The notes: generated from the sequence alone by a model not told the origin. Positions 46,231 to 58,790 are shown, counted from the stretch's first letter. The stretch: DNA of 64,000 nucleotides from Apoda limacodes (GCA_946406115.1 OX291557.1:11316501-11380500); one strand, 5' to 3'. Translations and numbers: made by a program.

Positions 46231-48489
46231 GCCAGTGAATTATTAAATAACCGCGGCTTTTGTTAGATTTGCACATTTAATCTTATTTATCTTTAAATAT
46301 TTAATGCGATGAAGTTTGTATGGGAAAAAATTGGAACTTGCATGATAAAAAAAAAAATTAGAACTTGCTTGATTGAAAAAGAAAACAGACAAACAATTTA
46401 TAAAGAGATGACTGGATTCAACTGCATTTCAGATAAAATAAAATAGATATTTGAGAACAGTGCTAAATGTGTTGGTATTTTACTGAACTATCATTCGCTA
46501 CACACTGTTGCATAGAATCATGAGATAACACAGATCTATTTTAATCATGTCTATTTAAGATGGTGAAAGTCTTAGCTTTCAATTATAAGAGTGTAGCACG
46601 TAATAGCTGCATTCCTGAGACGGTCCGAGGCCAGAATTCAATCTTAACTATCAAATAAATACAGTGCATTATCCTTAAGCAAATCTCTAAAAGTATTTAT
46701 AATAGAGTAATTATAAGTAAACCTTTGTATAATTCTATGGAATTTTTTAACGTCTATTACCTTCTATTTCGCCATAACAAAGTCTTTGTTGTACGCAAAA
46801 TATATCTTAACCATAACTTAATAATAAGATACCGGAAGAAAACGATCGCTGCATTACTTAAGTAATATTAACTTGAAGCGACTTTCATTTGGGCAAATAG
46901 TACATTTGTTCGGAAGGACCTTTGGTAAACTTTGACAACCAACGATAGTTCCCAATGCCAAAATATTAGAATTTTTCTTACGCGTCAATTTGGTGACGCG
47001 GAAATGGATTAGACATCCAGTGGGCACAAAAGTCTATGGAATTCATGTATTTACCCTTTATACGTTACTCCCTAGATTGGTAATCATTGCCGTAAATAAA
47101 TCTGAACTTTTTTTATGATTTTGATTAAAATAAATCCATTTAAGCTATAATATTATTATTATAATGATGGTAGGAATCCTTTATTGACGTCGAAACTACT
47201 AAAGGCAGAGGAACGAAATTTTGAGTTAGTGCCTTTCATTGTCTAGTCACGTAAAAAGAAATATTTTCTTAGAATGTAAATCAGAGAGTGAGTTTAAATT
47301 TCTACAATAAAAATCATTCAACAAGTATTTACAGAAGGAATATAATTTTTTTCGTGTTTTTCTTTTTCTTTTTTTCTACCGTCATATATCAACAGCTCAT
47401 AAAATATCACCCGACAAACTTTAAAAAAAAATACCTCTGCCTGCACCGGCTCAGCTGCCCGGCGACCTACGGCCCGCCAGAAACCACTTGTATGTTCCTG
47501 GTATATAAGGGTTTAAATTAGAAGGAAGTTTGTATGAGAATTATTATATGTTTATTTATGTATATGCTTAGATTGTTAAAAGTTTAGGGATCCGTAAGTG
47601 CCAATTCTCATACATATCTGTAGCACGGCTTACAAGCAAAAAGTTTCTAAAGATCAAATGCTAAGTGTCCCACGCGAGAATATAAGTACTTAATGTAAAC
47701 ATGAATCGCATTTGTTCTAATTTTCAGGGACATATAGACATACGTACGTACTTGTTACGTTTTTAATGACGTAGTACGCAAAGTTTGCCAAATATTGTTA
47801 GATATCCCCTATACAGATTGCGGTCCGTACAACATGCAAGACCACTCGATGTATAATAATCGCACTGGACTATTTGATAAATTATAATTATGGGAAATAC
47901 CGGCACATCATGTGTTCTAACATAAATTGGTCAAATAAAGCGAAAAATTATCATTTTACTGTCAAGCAGTCATAAAATTGTTTCTGACGGGAAAACATTT
48001 AATTCTAACTGAAATAAGCGTTGAAAAATTTTTTTTTACTAAGTTAAAGTTAAGTACAAAAGTTTCGTGTTACTATTGTCAGTGCATTATTCTGTTTTTA
48101 GTTCTTATTAAATTATTATGTATTAGATTCGCTAATACTAATTATTAGGAGCATCAAAATTAATTGAAAATGAAGATGCTTTAGTTTCAAGACATAATTT
48201 TACCTCAATAATGTAGGTATCTTGTTAATTTTGTTACCCAGACCTTGCAAACTAACGTCTTATTAATAAAATATAAATTTATAAAAAATTATAACTATTC
48301 AAGTGAAGTGATACGTCACCAAAAAATAATAATAAAATAAATTAGTAAAAGAAATAAAAATTGACATTATTTGCACCATTGCTCTAACTCGTTTGAAAGC
48401 AAGTTCCATGCGTAGATAGAAATTTCAACTATTCGTACATGTAACATCAGTTAGTGAATGTTTGACAGGCAAATCAATGGTGGTAAGGT

Positions 48490-48690
48490 AAGTGGTAATG
48501 CGGGTCGCGGTGGTTGCGCTAGGTGTCTCCGGGGGATTGGGCAGGGGCGAGGGGGGGAGGACCCCAGGGGGGCAGCAGACATAGCGGGGCGCGGGGGCCG
48601 CGGCGGCCAGACAGCGGGGCTCCGGATGGGAGGCTACAGCAGCCTCGCAGCACTCAGAAACCTGCTCCACTTCGCTCCGTATTGCATGCA
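48490..48690. other. GC-rich island with a strong donor site at its edge
   Basis: A G-rich plus strand (GGGGCGAGGGGGGAGGACCC, GCGGGGCGCGGGGGCCGCGG). On plus, GGTGGTAAG|GTAAGTGG near 48488 is a near-consensus donor preceded by an open ATG frame (MFDRQINGGK from 48458). On minus, a 101-codon frame starts MDLESYCSANIGDMHAIRSE and crosses the whole island to a stop at 48425-48427. The two readings exclude each other as coding in the overlap. No family is recognised. The C-rich centre makes long open frames likely by chance. Confidence 0.3.
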
Positions 48691-49708
48691 TATCACCAAT
48701 GTTTGCTGAACAATACGACTCCAAATCCATACAGATTACTTTGTGTAATCAGCATACATTACTGAATGTGCAAGCTATTTAGACGACACATTTCTTTTAT
48801 CTATTTAAATAATTTATGGCGTTACGATTGCTATGTTATGATAAGTATTGTACTTTGATAAGCCTTGATAGCCTGTTGGAGTTTTTTGTATAGCAATATT
48901 GACATCTAGAGTAGGGTTACCAGATCCAAAAGCAAGATTTCCACACAATCCCTCGCATCTTTAATAATATTTCTGACATTTTGTTTAAAAATTGTATATC
49001 GTAAAATAATGTGTGTGATCAATTTAAAAAAAAAACCGGATATGTCAGAAAATTCCTGTCATCTAGCTAGAGGCATCTGTGACATTGGTTCTTTTATTTC
49101 ATACCATTGCATTTTTTGATATATCCTTTTTCAATATCGTATCATAGAATACTTACACATCAGTAGCAAATAAAATCCACATTCGAGGTTTTTTTTTTAT
49201 TTGTCGTCCTTAATCTTAGTAATATTTGAAGATAAAAGTTGAACGAGCATTATCGGGAAATATTAGAATTAGATGAAGACTAAACAGTTATTATCAATAA
49301 TAAACACGGAGAAGGTAAATAATAAGATAATAAAGAGACTTGTGTGTGGCCTAGTTCTAGTTGCGTTTGCCTATCGAAAATAATCTTAATCCAAGTTAAG
49401 CAACAACAAAGGCGGTCACTTATTAGATAGGTCAACAGCGAGGACATAATAAGTAGTAGTATGCTAGTGGTACATTTTCTTGAGCTCCACCTGGTACCTA
49501 TGGTGCCACATTAAGGGCGAGTATTCACCAAAGTGAAGGGGAGAAGAGCTGTTTTATTTTGTCGGGGATTAAGACACAGAACACACCTCCCCTGTATCGT
49601 GCCAAACAATATCTTTCGACTTTGGTGGAAACACCTCCTTTATCGTCAGTCTTGACTTACTGTTCTCTTATGAGAGCAGTCTTTATTTTTAATTGTATTA
49701 CTAAGCCA

Positions 49709-49860
49709 GCTTCCTGAACCCCATACTGTAGTCCTTAGAGAAAACCTTATTCCACAACTTAAGTGTTCGCGGAAGGAAGTTTCTCTCAAACCGCACGTAC
49801 GCTTTAGGTTCCAAGGTGTGAAAACAAATTTCCTGCCAATGGCAAAAGGCAAAGTTTTAC
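49709..49860 (-). pseudogene. CR1-like LINE fragment, antisense
   Basis: GAACCCCATACTGTAGTCCT, CTTAAGTGTTCGCGGAAGGA and TTTCCTGCCAATGGCAA are the family in antisense order. It abuts a sense copy of the same family at 49866. Confidence 0.7.
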
Positions 49861-49865
49861 TTCTA

Positions 49866-50535
49866 ACAGCTTGAAACATCTTTTGTCTCGGTTCAACGAC
49901 GGGCTGTGAGAATCGTATCGAACCCTTAAGTCTGAGGAGAGAGTTTGCTTTCTTGGGTCTGTTCTACCGCTTGAATATTCTTTATTGTATTTTATTTCAT
50001 ATGTAGGTAATAATGGTCTGTGTTCTGAGGAATTGTTCGAATACCACCTACGGCTACATTCTAACATCGCACCGCTCGGCATCGGCAGTATCGGAAGGGA
50101 ATTCATTCTTCTACCTTAGAACTAAAATAGTCACGCAAAGCGCAGTTTCAGGGGAATAACCTCCCTGCCAGGGTTTCCTCTAAATACTGCAGTATGGTTT
50201 CTTAAAGTAATAAGTGTGCAGCATGCAGGCATTGCGAAATGAACTTTCTTGCGTTAACCGCCTGATCAGGTCACACGAGTAGCGTATGTCACGTTATTAG
50301 TCAGTTAATTTAAATTTGTAGTTTTTGTAAATATTAGATTCTTTCAAATTATACGATCATCAACTAGAGAACATGTCTTGGAATCAATTCGTCACTACTA
50401 CCATAGTACCCAGAATAGGTCGGCAACGCTCGAGTCATGCCCCTGGTGTTGCAAGCATCCATAGGTTGCGATGGCCATTTACCCTTAGGCGGGCCGTTAG
50501 CTTGTTTGCCACCTTAGTGGTATATAAAAAAAAAA
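49866..50535 (+). pseudogene. CR1-like LINE 3' end, sense, interrupted
   Basis: Sense pieces: CGACGGGCTGTGAGAATCGT (RRAVRIV), GTCTGTGTTCTGAGGAATTG, CATCGCACCGCTCGGCATCG, then CTCCCTGCCAGGGTTTCCTC up to about 50205. After about 210 unrelated bases the end resumes at about 50415 with GGTCGGCAACGCTCGAGTCA (GRQRSS), PGVASIHRLRWP, LRRAVSLFATLVVY and an A-run tail at 50522-50540. Stops and indels show a dead copy. Confidence 0.75.
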
Positions 50536-51641
50536 AAAACCTTTATAAGTCTGTTAAACTGTTTCCCATCCCGTGTCGATCAGGGGGCAGGTCTGGTTAC
50601 TGGTTAGCCTTCCGGGTAAAATCTGGCAGCCGCATAAAAAGCTACAATATTAATCGATTATAGTATGTGTCATGCCACCGATTCCGATAAAACGTGAAAG
50701 GTATGGTAAGGTATATATCAAACTTTAGATATTTCGTAATCTGAATTTGTACATATGCAGTTAACACATAATATCAACTATAGATAACGTTTTTCATTTA
50801 ATACAAAAAATATCGCGACAACTATCCAACGCTGACGGCCGATTGTGTTAATATCTTTCCAGATTTAAACCAGCCGCACGTAGTAGATATCATAATCGAA
50901 TACCGAGATCGCTTTTTTCTCGGATTGGAGAGTTTTCGAATGCTTGTGGTCCAAGCTTTAACATTGATTTAGCAGATGTATCTTCGTCGCAATCATTACT
51001 GCCCGTAAGATTAAGTGGCTTGGGCTTGGGGCTTTATTTTATTTAGGTAACGCAGGTAAGAAAATGCTGCCAATTTTGAAATAACTTACATGCATAATGG
51101 TAACTTGGAATTTAACCAGCTCTAGTAAAAAATCCTCATACACTAGTTTTCAAAGGAGCGAGACAACATCCTGTTCAAATGTGAATTCAAGTGTGAAAGC
51201 AGTGCAATTTTAGATAATATTCTAGGTTCAGACGACTGCGCAACGCTTTTGGGTGTTTCTAGAATATTGCCTGTATACCCATCGATAAATATAATTATAC
51301 TTATTAAATTTATTTATTTCACTCAATTTCGTGCAAAGCTTTCGTTTTCCATCGCTTTATTTTGGATAAAAAGTTATCTTGAACTAAAACCTGGCTACGC
51401 TAAATATGAAAATACTATTCTAACGAGCAATACACATTTCATATATTTGTTTACAATCGTGTTCTCGAAAACGGCTGTGACAATTTCGAAGAATTTTACA
51501 ATACAAAGGTTTACGGGGCGAGCAATGGATCAAGTTAACTGTCATTTCTGGAAAAATTAGTTTTACCTGTGTTTTCCCGAGCAACGTCGCCCAGCTTAGT
51601 CATAAAAATAGTAATTTTGTTAAGAGGTTTTTGGTAGTTAA

Positions 51642-52013
51642 GAGGATTCGCGGCGCCTCGCAGCTGGCTTCATACAAACGAATTTATCATTTATTTTTGA
51701 CATTTACTGGTCAATCACTGTGAAATTTCTTAGTCATAATCCCAAGCCAAATACCTATGTCTGTGGTTTTTCCAAAATCTTGTAAAACGTTCTATTAACT
51801 AGAAATCTTTTTTAAAACCATTTGTATGAAAAACTAGAATCCTGTATAACCTTCGAACTAAAAATTTTTTTAGAAAACTGGCACACTGCAGACCGAAATA
51901 TTTATTATAGAACATATCTTCAAAATTCATGGTGTTTGATCAGCAAGTGTCAACAATAAGTGAGAAATTCGTTTGTATGAAGCCCGCTGCGAGGCGCCGC
52001 GTAGTGTATCCTC
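51642..52013. mobile_element. TTAA-flanked foldback element with long inverted repeats, family E
   Basis: Lies between TTAA (51638-51641) and TTAA (52014-52017). Ends GAGGATTCGCGGCGCC and, inverted, GAGGATACACTACGCGGCGCC. The terminal inverted repeats extend about 85 bases through CTTCATACAAACGAATTT and TTGACA. Same family as 26999-27341, including the internal ACTGGCACACTGCAG word. Confidence 0.8.
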
Positions 52014-52059
52014 TTAAGACATTCCGTAAGTTTGGTATTGTAGATTTAGTAAAGATAAC

Positions 52060-52210
52060 TAAGGGCGAGAAAGTCCCTCGTGATACCGAATTTTAAGTTA
52101 ATTAAAATAATTATTTAGTGTAGTTGCTATGAAAAAAGACCTTAGGATATAGACGGACAGACACCAAAGTCTCCTCATATTTTAACCATTTTGGTACGGA
52201 ACCCTAAAAC
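52060..52210. repeat. Fragment of repeat family C
   Basis: Contains ATAGACGGACAGACACC and ends TTGGTACGGAACCCTAAAAC, the right end of the family. Confidence 0.5.
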
Positions 52211-53039
52211 TATAAGAAACATGTTATCCCCAAAATGCTTTCTGCTTTTGTTCTTCTTTAATGGTTATTTGTATTTCATGATAAAAAGACCGGCTGACCC
52301 GCTAAGTGAAAATCGAGCCTTAAAAATAAAGCAATCTGCACTCTACATCAATTGAAGATATAATTTACAAACCGCAATAAAAGTAGAGGAAGTAAATTCC
52401 ATAAAACGATAGCAAATGAAATTACAAAAGTGGTATTTAACCAACAAACCGTTTAACAATCCAAATGATAAAAGATATTAAGTAAGAGAAAAAACCAACG
52501 AGTCAATGACATTTGCGGTCATATTCTGAAAGCATAGATCAATATCAGATAAATGGAAGTATTTGATCATCATCACATCACAATTGGGCAGATATCATAA
52601 TCAATAACATCAATTAACTTGCATTGAACGATTGCCAAACAAAATTTACACAGCATTCACTAACTGTAAAAGTTATCATTAAAATAAATAATCAAACGAG
52701 CAACATTTAAGAATCCAGAAAATGTTAGGTAATTATACATCGGAATTTATTAAAATTATACAAAATAAATGAATACTTGTTGTGGTATTTACAAGATGCG
52801 AAGTCCAAGTTGTTAGTGGATATGTGGAAGGTGTGGACCGGTTCTGGTAAGTGGTCTATCAACTTTACATCGATTAGTTCCTTCACAGACCTTTTCGCTC
52901 CTAAGCTGTTTCCCAAATCAGTACAATGACTATACCAATAAATGATTCCTTTCATCAAAAAGCTGCCAATCCTATTCGTACACCTAAAAATGTCTGGACT
53001 ATTTTCTTCCCTAAGCGAATAACGTAAGCCACGTTAAAA

Positions 53040-53380
53040 TGGCTATGAATAAAGTATTTGTTTTGATGCGTCATCCGATAGTAATTTGAAATGTACGGTA
53101 CAATGGTAGAACCTAGCCCTATGGTGAAGTGCAGCGAGATCGGAGCCGGCGCCGAGCACGTCACGTGACCGCATTCCATGGTGTCTCCATTCATGAAGCG
53201 CGAGCGAGAAGCAACTACAAAGCCTAAAGAGCGAAAGAGTAGGAGAGGACAAGCGCCGTTACCCTCTATGGGAATGCAATTCGTAAGCGCACGCGCACGG
53301 ATTCGAAGCCGGACTCGCCTAGAGTCTGTCACATACCGGCGTCCCGCTTACACGACTATTCGTTCCTTTCGGCACTGCAT
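53040..53380. promoter_or_regulatory. GC-rich island with a palindromic E-box
   Basis: Moderately GC-rich island with the 10-base palindrome GTCACGTGAC at 53160-53169. CACGTG cores with GT/AC flanks bind bHLH-zip factors (USF, MITF/TFE type) in animals. Frames of 104 (plus) and 125 (minus) codons overlap and are not recognised. Position upstream of the known ZIP11 exons makes it one of four candidate promoter islands. Function is an inference. Confidence 0.3.
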
Positions 53381-54329
53381 ATTTACCGATGGCTTTATTT
53401 GCATAATGGCGATGCGATTTGATCGATTGCTCGTTTCCTGTGAGAAACACGGGTTGTTTGTTGAGTTAGATGACGCAGCGAGTTACCGTTAACACTTTGT
53501 GTGTGTCCTGCCCGGACCGCACGCACGCACTTCCCAATAAACACAATAACCAGAACTACATTAAATTTCTACGTTGGTTGGTTGGTTACTTTACCAGCAT
53601 AATCATAGGGACAGTGTAGAACGTAACAGGTTTTGATCACAATGTCGCTCACTGCATATATTAAATCGTGTTTAAGTATACTAAATGTATTAAAATAATT
53701 AAAATGACTCCAGATAAATTATGGAAAATCTATCACAGTTATCTTCACGAGTATAGTTACTTTATACTTAAAGTAATAAATTTAATTTCCATCACAAATA
53801 GGCACATTAGAAGTACTAGATTAAAAAAATAGCAAAATAAGAGGGGAGTTATTTTTTAAGGCGATGTTTTGACAGATATCAAAAAATAATTACAGAAATA
53901 TTAAAAGGTATTTTTTTTACAGTTCGATAATTTGCAATAATACAAAAGAATCGATTTTAAAAACAAGCCGAAAACTGCCTGTTCGGGTAGGGCACAGCTT
54001 TAAAAGGCGGCACTACGTGACAGTAAATTTGAACGAAAAAAAAAAAGGGTTCGGTTGTAAGTTTTTAGTACCGCTCCTCTCCTCTTGAGAATATTTTTTT
54101 TTAGATTTAAGAATTTATTCATCAAATTTTTAAAAAAAATTATTCATTATATATATTATTATTTAATTAAAAAAAAACAGTTTTTAGCAATAAAAAACAA
54201 ACCGCTGGACCGATTTGCACCCAGCCTTAGAATGTCGAGTTCACAACTAGAATGGGCGTAATATAATTTTGCACGTATTAAAATGCGGAGCGATAATTCT
54301 ATTGTATATTGTTTTCTTAATCTCATTCA

Positions 54330-54500
54330 CAGTGGTGCCTCAGCCACGCAGAAACTTACATGGCCGGACTTAGAGACCAGCGGCTCGATTCCGTAAAATG
54401 ACAACTAACAATTCTCGTTTGTAATCCATAGAAATAACATATAAATTGCGCATTTGAAATGACATATGAAATTCATTGATTGTCGCGAAACCGCAATGTA
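54330..54500. repeat. Dispersed repeat with a tRNA-like word
   Basis: CAGTGGTGCCTCAGCCACGC and CAGCGGCTCGATTCCGTAAA followed by ACAACTAACAATTCTCG and an AAATGACATATGAAATTC stretch. I take it for a lepidopteran repeat whose GGCTCGATTCC resembles a B-box. Not a tRNA gene. Confidence 0.35.
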
Positions 54501-54949
54501 TATCTTATTTCTTTCAAAAAAGGTTAGCAATCTTTTTACGAAATCGACCCGCTGTAAACATTTTCTCACCTAACTCTGGTTTTTCTTGTACTAATCTTTA
54601 TAAAATGGGACAAATCTGTGGGTTATCCCTTCCATCTCCTCTCCTTTCATAAGTGATTTTTTTTTAAATCGGTTTATAAATGACGGAGTTCAGATTTAAC
54701 AAAAAAACTGTGGGGCTGGTCGTTTTTTATCTATTTTCTTAAATTGAAAACAACATTAAAATTATTCATTTTAAAATTGCAAAAACAATTATATTTAAAA
54801 TACTCACAACAAGCCCTTGCATTTGATAAGTAACAAGGTACAGTTTGCAAAACTTTGTTTTAATTCTCTAATTTATACTTTAAAAGAAAAACGTTATACG
54901 TCAAATATCTAATATTTATTTATTTGCGTTACAAGTCCGTATTCCGATC

Positions 54950-55085
54950 ATAGAAACACATATGTGTACCAATTTTCAACATAATCGGTCCAATAGATTC
55001 GGAGCTAATTGGCTGTAACAGACGGGTAGACAGACACACGAGTCAAGAGATAAGAGTTGCGCCTTTTTTTTATTCAGACGTACAA
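54950..55085. repeat. Fragment of a common 3' repeat
   Basis: TACCAATTTTCAACATAATC, GGTCCAATAGATTCGGAGCT and CAGACGGGTAGACAGACACA are typical of the ends of lepidopteran dispersed repeats. A related inverted piece lies at 14800-14900. Confidence 0.45.
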
Positions 55086-55734
55086 TACCCAAAAACCTAA
55101 AAAGTAAATAATATATCACACACATAAAATACATACTTAAACCGCATTATTAAGTTAGCATTACGTACGTTTTAAATAGGCTTAGCAACATTAGACAATA
55201 ATCGCTTTCTAAGTATAGAAAGAACTATTAACAATTAATTAAGTGTTTCGAGGACTTTCATCGAATAGTCTATTTGCACAGTGAAACACCAGAATCGTGA
55301 TTCGAGACAACCCAAAAATATCACATAATTGAGGAGAATAAACACAGCCGCATTCTCAATTCAAAAATAAGACAGAATCGTCCATCGTGTCGTCTCCCTG
55401 CCGCAATCGGGACGAGATGTCTCGCCAACTCATGACTCACACATTACAAGTCTACATCTGTACATTTTTAACAGTTTCAAATAAATCAGCTATCATATTC
55501 ACTAATATTTAGGTAGCTTTAAAAAAAATGTTTCTTTTATGATTAATTGGTGACTAATCGACATTTATCGAGGAAACCAAGATTCAGCCTGACGCATTGG
55601 GTGATCGTTAGAATCTCTTGTCAAACGTAGAGCTTTTTACGGTGTGGAAGATCTTCCGTTCTCTGCTTTCTGATTTTATGTAGTGTCTGGAGGAATCATT
55701 TCGCTATTTATTTTTCAAAACATAAGGGTGGGTT

Positions 55735-55860
55735 TAATGACTTGTTGTCAGCGTTCATACGTCCCCACTGTTGGGGCACGGCCTACCCTCATAAGCGAGG
55801 GTGATTTGGGCCATAGTCCTCACGCGGGCCCAGTGCGGATTGTGAACTTCTCACACGTCT
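55735..55860. mobile_element. Family B repeat, left part (split by insertion)
   Basis: TCAGCGTTCATACGTCCCCA, CTGTTGGGGCACGGCCTACC, ATAGTCCTCACGCGGGCCCA and GTGCGGATTGTGAACTTCTC in family order. The repeat breaks off at about 55860 and resumes at about 56031. Confidence 0.7.
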
Positions 55861-55876
55861 TTTTCTTTTTTTCTTT

Positions 55877-56030
55877 TTAATCCACTAAGGTGGCAAACAA
55901 GCACACGGTCCGCCTTATGGTAAGTGGTCACCGTGGCCTATGGACGCTTGTAACACCAGCGGTATCACTCGTGCGTTGCCGACCCTTCAAAAATCCAATA
56001 ACTTCTTTCTTGAAGAACCCCATACTGTAT
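55877..56030 (-). pseudogene. CR1-like LINE 3' tail inserted into family B
   Basis: Antisense tail: CACTAAGGTGGCAAACAAGC, ACACGGTCCGCCTTATGGTA, TAACTTCTTTCTTGAAGAAC and CCCCATACTGTA, with a T-run on the left that corresponds to the poly-A end. Flanked on both sides by parts of one family B copy. Confidence 0.8.
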
Positions 56031-56100
56031 TATTGACGTATGCAGGTTGCCTAACGATTTTTGCCCTTACCGAAAAGCCAGTGGTGCTAATAAATAAACG
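56031..56100. mobile_element. Family B repeat, right part
   Basis: TTGACGTATGCAGGTTGCCT and ACGATTTTTGCCCTTACCGA continue the family after the LINE insertion. Confidence 0.6.
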
Positions 56101-56404
56101 AATAATAAAAAAAAGCAAATAATAAAAGTTAAATGAAAGAGTGACAGTAATTTATCTCCAAACAACTGACTGCACGTCTAGTCTTTGGCTAGAGGATAAC
56201 GAAAGAAAAAGAAAGGCGTCCACTGCTTTATATGGGAGATATATGTTTCTACAGTAGCCAGTCCTTCTTGCTACGTCTAATTCAATGCTAACGCGACAAG
56301 TACGATGTTTCTAAGAACATGAGATGGATTCTAACGATAACCTGCACTGTGTTATAAAATTTGATTTTTTTGTAATACATTAAAGAAATTGAATACAACT
56401 AAGT

Positions 56405-56620
56405 TACGTTTCCAGCCTTCATACTGTCCCCGCTGCTGGGGCAGTGATGATTTGGCCTTAGTCCACCACGAGAGCCCGATGTGGATTTTTAACTTCATCT
56501 TCAGACGTGTATTCGACGTAAGCCGGTTTCCTCCCAATGTTTTACATCACCGAATTAAGGCAGTGTAGTAGTGTGAATGAAATAATGTACTTACTTGATT
56601 AAATAAAAAAAACTATAACC
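56405..56620. mobile_element. Family B repeat, second copy
   Basis: CATACTGTCCCCGCTGCTGG, GGCAGTGATGATTTGGCCTT, ACGAGAGCCCGATGTGG and AGCCGGTTTCCTCCCAATGT in family order, 300 bases from the split copy. Confidence 0.65.
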
Positions 56621-57409
56621 AACCATGTGCCAGCAACATTAGAATCATTTCGAATTTATTGAACCGTTTTACATTCGGATTTTATTTATGCCTTTGGTTT
56701 TACATTAAGTGGTTTAGTACCTACAAACTATTCTATTCATCGACTTTATACGTTGAGGTCTTTGTATTAATATGGCAGTTTTGTAGCACCTCTGAAAACT
56801 CGAAACCCAGTACTTAGGTACTTATCGTACGACATATTTAAGTGTTCCAACTGTGACTATTTGGAAGTAGGTATGTAGTAAATGCAAATTGATACTGAAT
56901 AATTTCGCCAAAAGTCGTAGAATATAAAACTAATTCACTAAATATATTCAAACAGCAAACGTGAATGGAAAAAAACTGCACCAGAATTATATTTATATTT
57001 TTCTACTGAGTGTATAGTAACAATTAAGGGGTACCCTATGCGCAAGACATTTACCTTGTGGGCGTGTGGATCTTAATTTAAGTTCATTTAGAGACAAATT
57101 ACGTTCCAAATTAGAGAAAGGCCTAACGTAAAATCGACATTTTATAAAAGTTATATTACAAGAGTTATAGAAAATCTGAAAATCTTGGCTATCTCTAAGA
57201 ATTATATATTCTGCTATTAATAGCTAAAAAGTTATGGATCAAAAACTGAAACAAGATAGAGTCAACAATAACTTTTTTAACTGATCCATACAAAATAAAT
57301 AAAGTCATTTTTTATCCAAACAATGTGATAAGGTGTGTAATTTTTCACATTATTATAGGGCGTAGCCCTTAATTGCTATAGAGAATGTTTGTAGTTACAG
57401 TCGGCTGTC

Positions 57410-57560
57410 AACTATGCGGGTGAGTAGGTACAGCAGGGCAGCGCCTTGACGTCGTCGCGGATTTCCTTCGCCTAGGCAAGATTCCTGACAAGCCTCCGTG
57501 ATAACTCATAGGTCGCGTTCTTCGGATAATCGTGCGAACCACATCGCATACCTACTGCGC
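57410..57560. other. Small GC-rich patch, unassigned
   Basis: ACTATGCGGGTGAGTAGG contains a donor-like GTGAGT on plus, followed by CGCCTTGACGTCGTCGCGGA with a TGACGTCG (CRE-like) word. No frame is recognised. It could be regulatory, or nothing. Confidence 0.2.
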
Positions 57561-58432
57561 GGGTGAATTATGAATGAAACACGTCATCACGCCTACGCAT
57601 GGTTAAGCTGTTACCGTGACCGACTAGCATGAACGACTGGTTAGGTACCATTGTGTCCCAAAAATCGCTTCTATAGCTATACGCCAGTTTTAGTTTAGAT
57701 GATTTTGAAACTGTAATTAATCATTGACTCATCGTCGAAGGAAGTATTTATAAAGTGTATGTGTAATTTAAATCAAAAGTGAGGGGTTTATTTCATTAAA
57801 TTACATACTAGCTTTTAGCCGCATCTTCGACCGCGTGTACTTTTAAGAAAAATAGCTTTTAAAAGCTAGGTTTTTTTTTATTTTAAAAAAATATCGGAAT
57901 TTTCATATAATTTTCATCCCCTATTTTGGACATCGATTCCCAATCTATTTTACGTTGAGCTGCTGCGTATCATTTTTTTTATTTCGGATTTTCATTCCTA
58001 TAAAATAACACTTTTATTTCACAATATTTATTTCTCAAACATTAGTGTTATATAGATAGATAGATAATTAAAAAAAAAAATTTGGGGTCTCTATAAGAGC
58101 AATAGAAGCCAAAACAATTAGGTATTTTTAGAATTTTTGCTTATTTCTATGTCTGTATGTATGATTGTTCACGCATCACGCAAAAAATGCTGCACGAAAT
58201 TGGATGTGGTCTTTACGGTTGTATCGCTGGAGGACTCACTTGAAATCTGGTGCATGATCCGACTTGATACGCCACCATCTAGAATCCCAGTTATAAACCT
58301 AATAAACTTATATACCAATAATCAATGTGGACCTTCATTGATTTAAATAAATTTGGTTGGTAACATGGCTCATAAATATATTACCGAAAACATACATATA
58401 TATATGAAATAAAAGATTTTTACAAGAATCCA

Positions 58433-58790
58433 TACTAATGTTATCAATGCAAAAGTAACTTTGTCTGTCTGTACCTCTTTACGCTTAAACCGCCGTACCG
58501 ATTAATATGAAATTTGGCATGGAGATGGTTTGACTCCCGAGAAAGAACAAACTTCAATCGAGGGGTTGCCGTTATAATCCTACACAAATCGAATTTCGGG
58601 CGGGTGCAACAGCAGGCAAATTTGGTATGGAGATAGGTTGTGTCCGTGAAAAGGACATAGGTTACTTGAAAACGTTAAGCGTGAGTCGGATTTTTTCTAA
58701 AATTGAGAAGTTGCCGTTAAAATTCTACACCGATAACTGAATTTAGGGCGGGTGGAACCGTGGGCAAAAGCTAGTACCTAACTCAATAAT
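58433..58790 (+). mobile_element. Dispersed lepidopteran repeat ending GCTAGTA, copy 1
   Basis: AATGCAAAAGTAACTTTGTC, TACCTCTTTACGCTTAAACC, ATGAAATTTGGCATGGAGAT, and the end GGGCGGGTGGAACCGTGGGC then AAAAGCTAGTA. Contains an internal partial duplication (GAAATTTGGCATGGAGAT and TTTGGTATGGAGATAGGT). Confidence 0.65.

Noticed and set aside
52955..53492. 104- and 125-residue proteins on opposite strands
   Set aside because: They overlap in a GC-rich island; neither shows a domain, and no splice or conservation evidence can be read.
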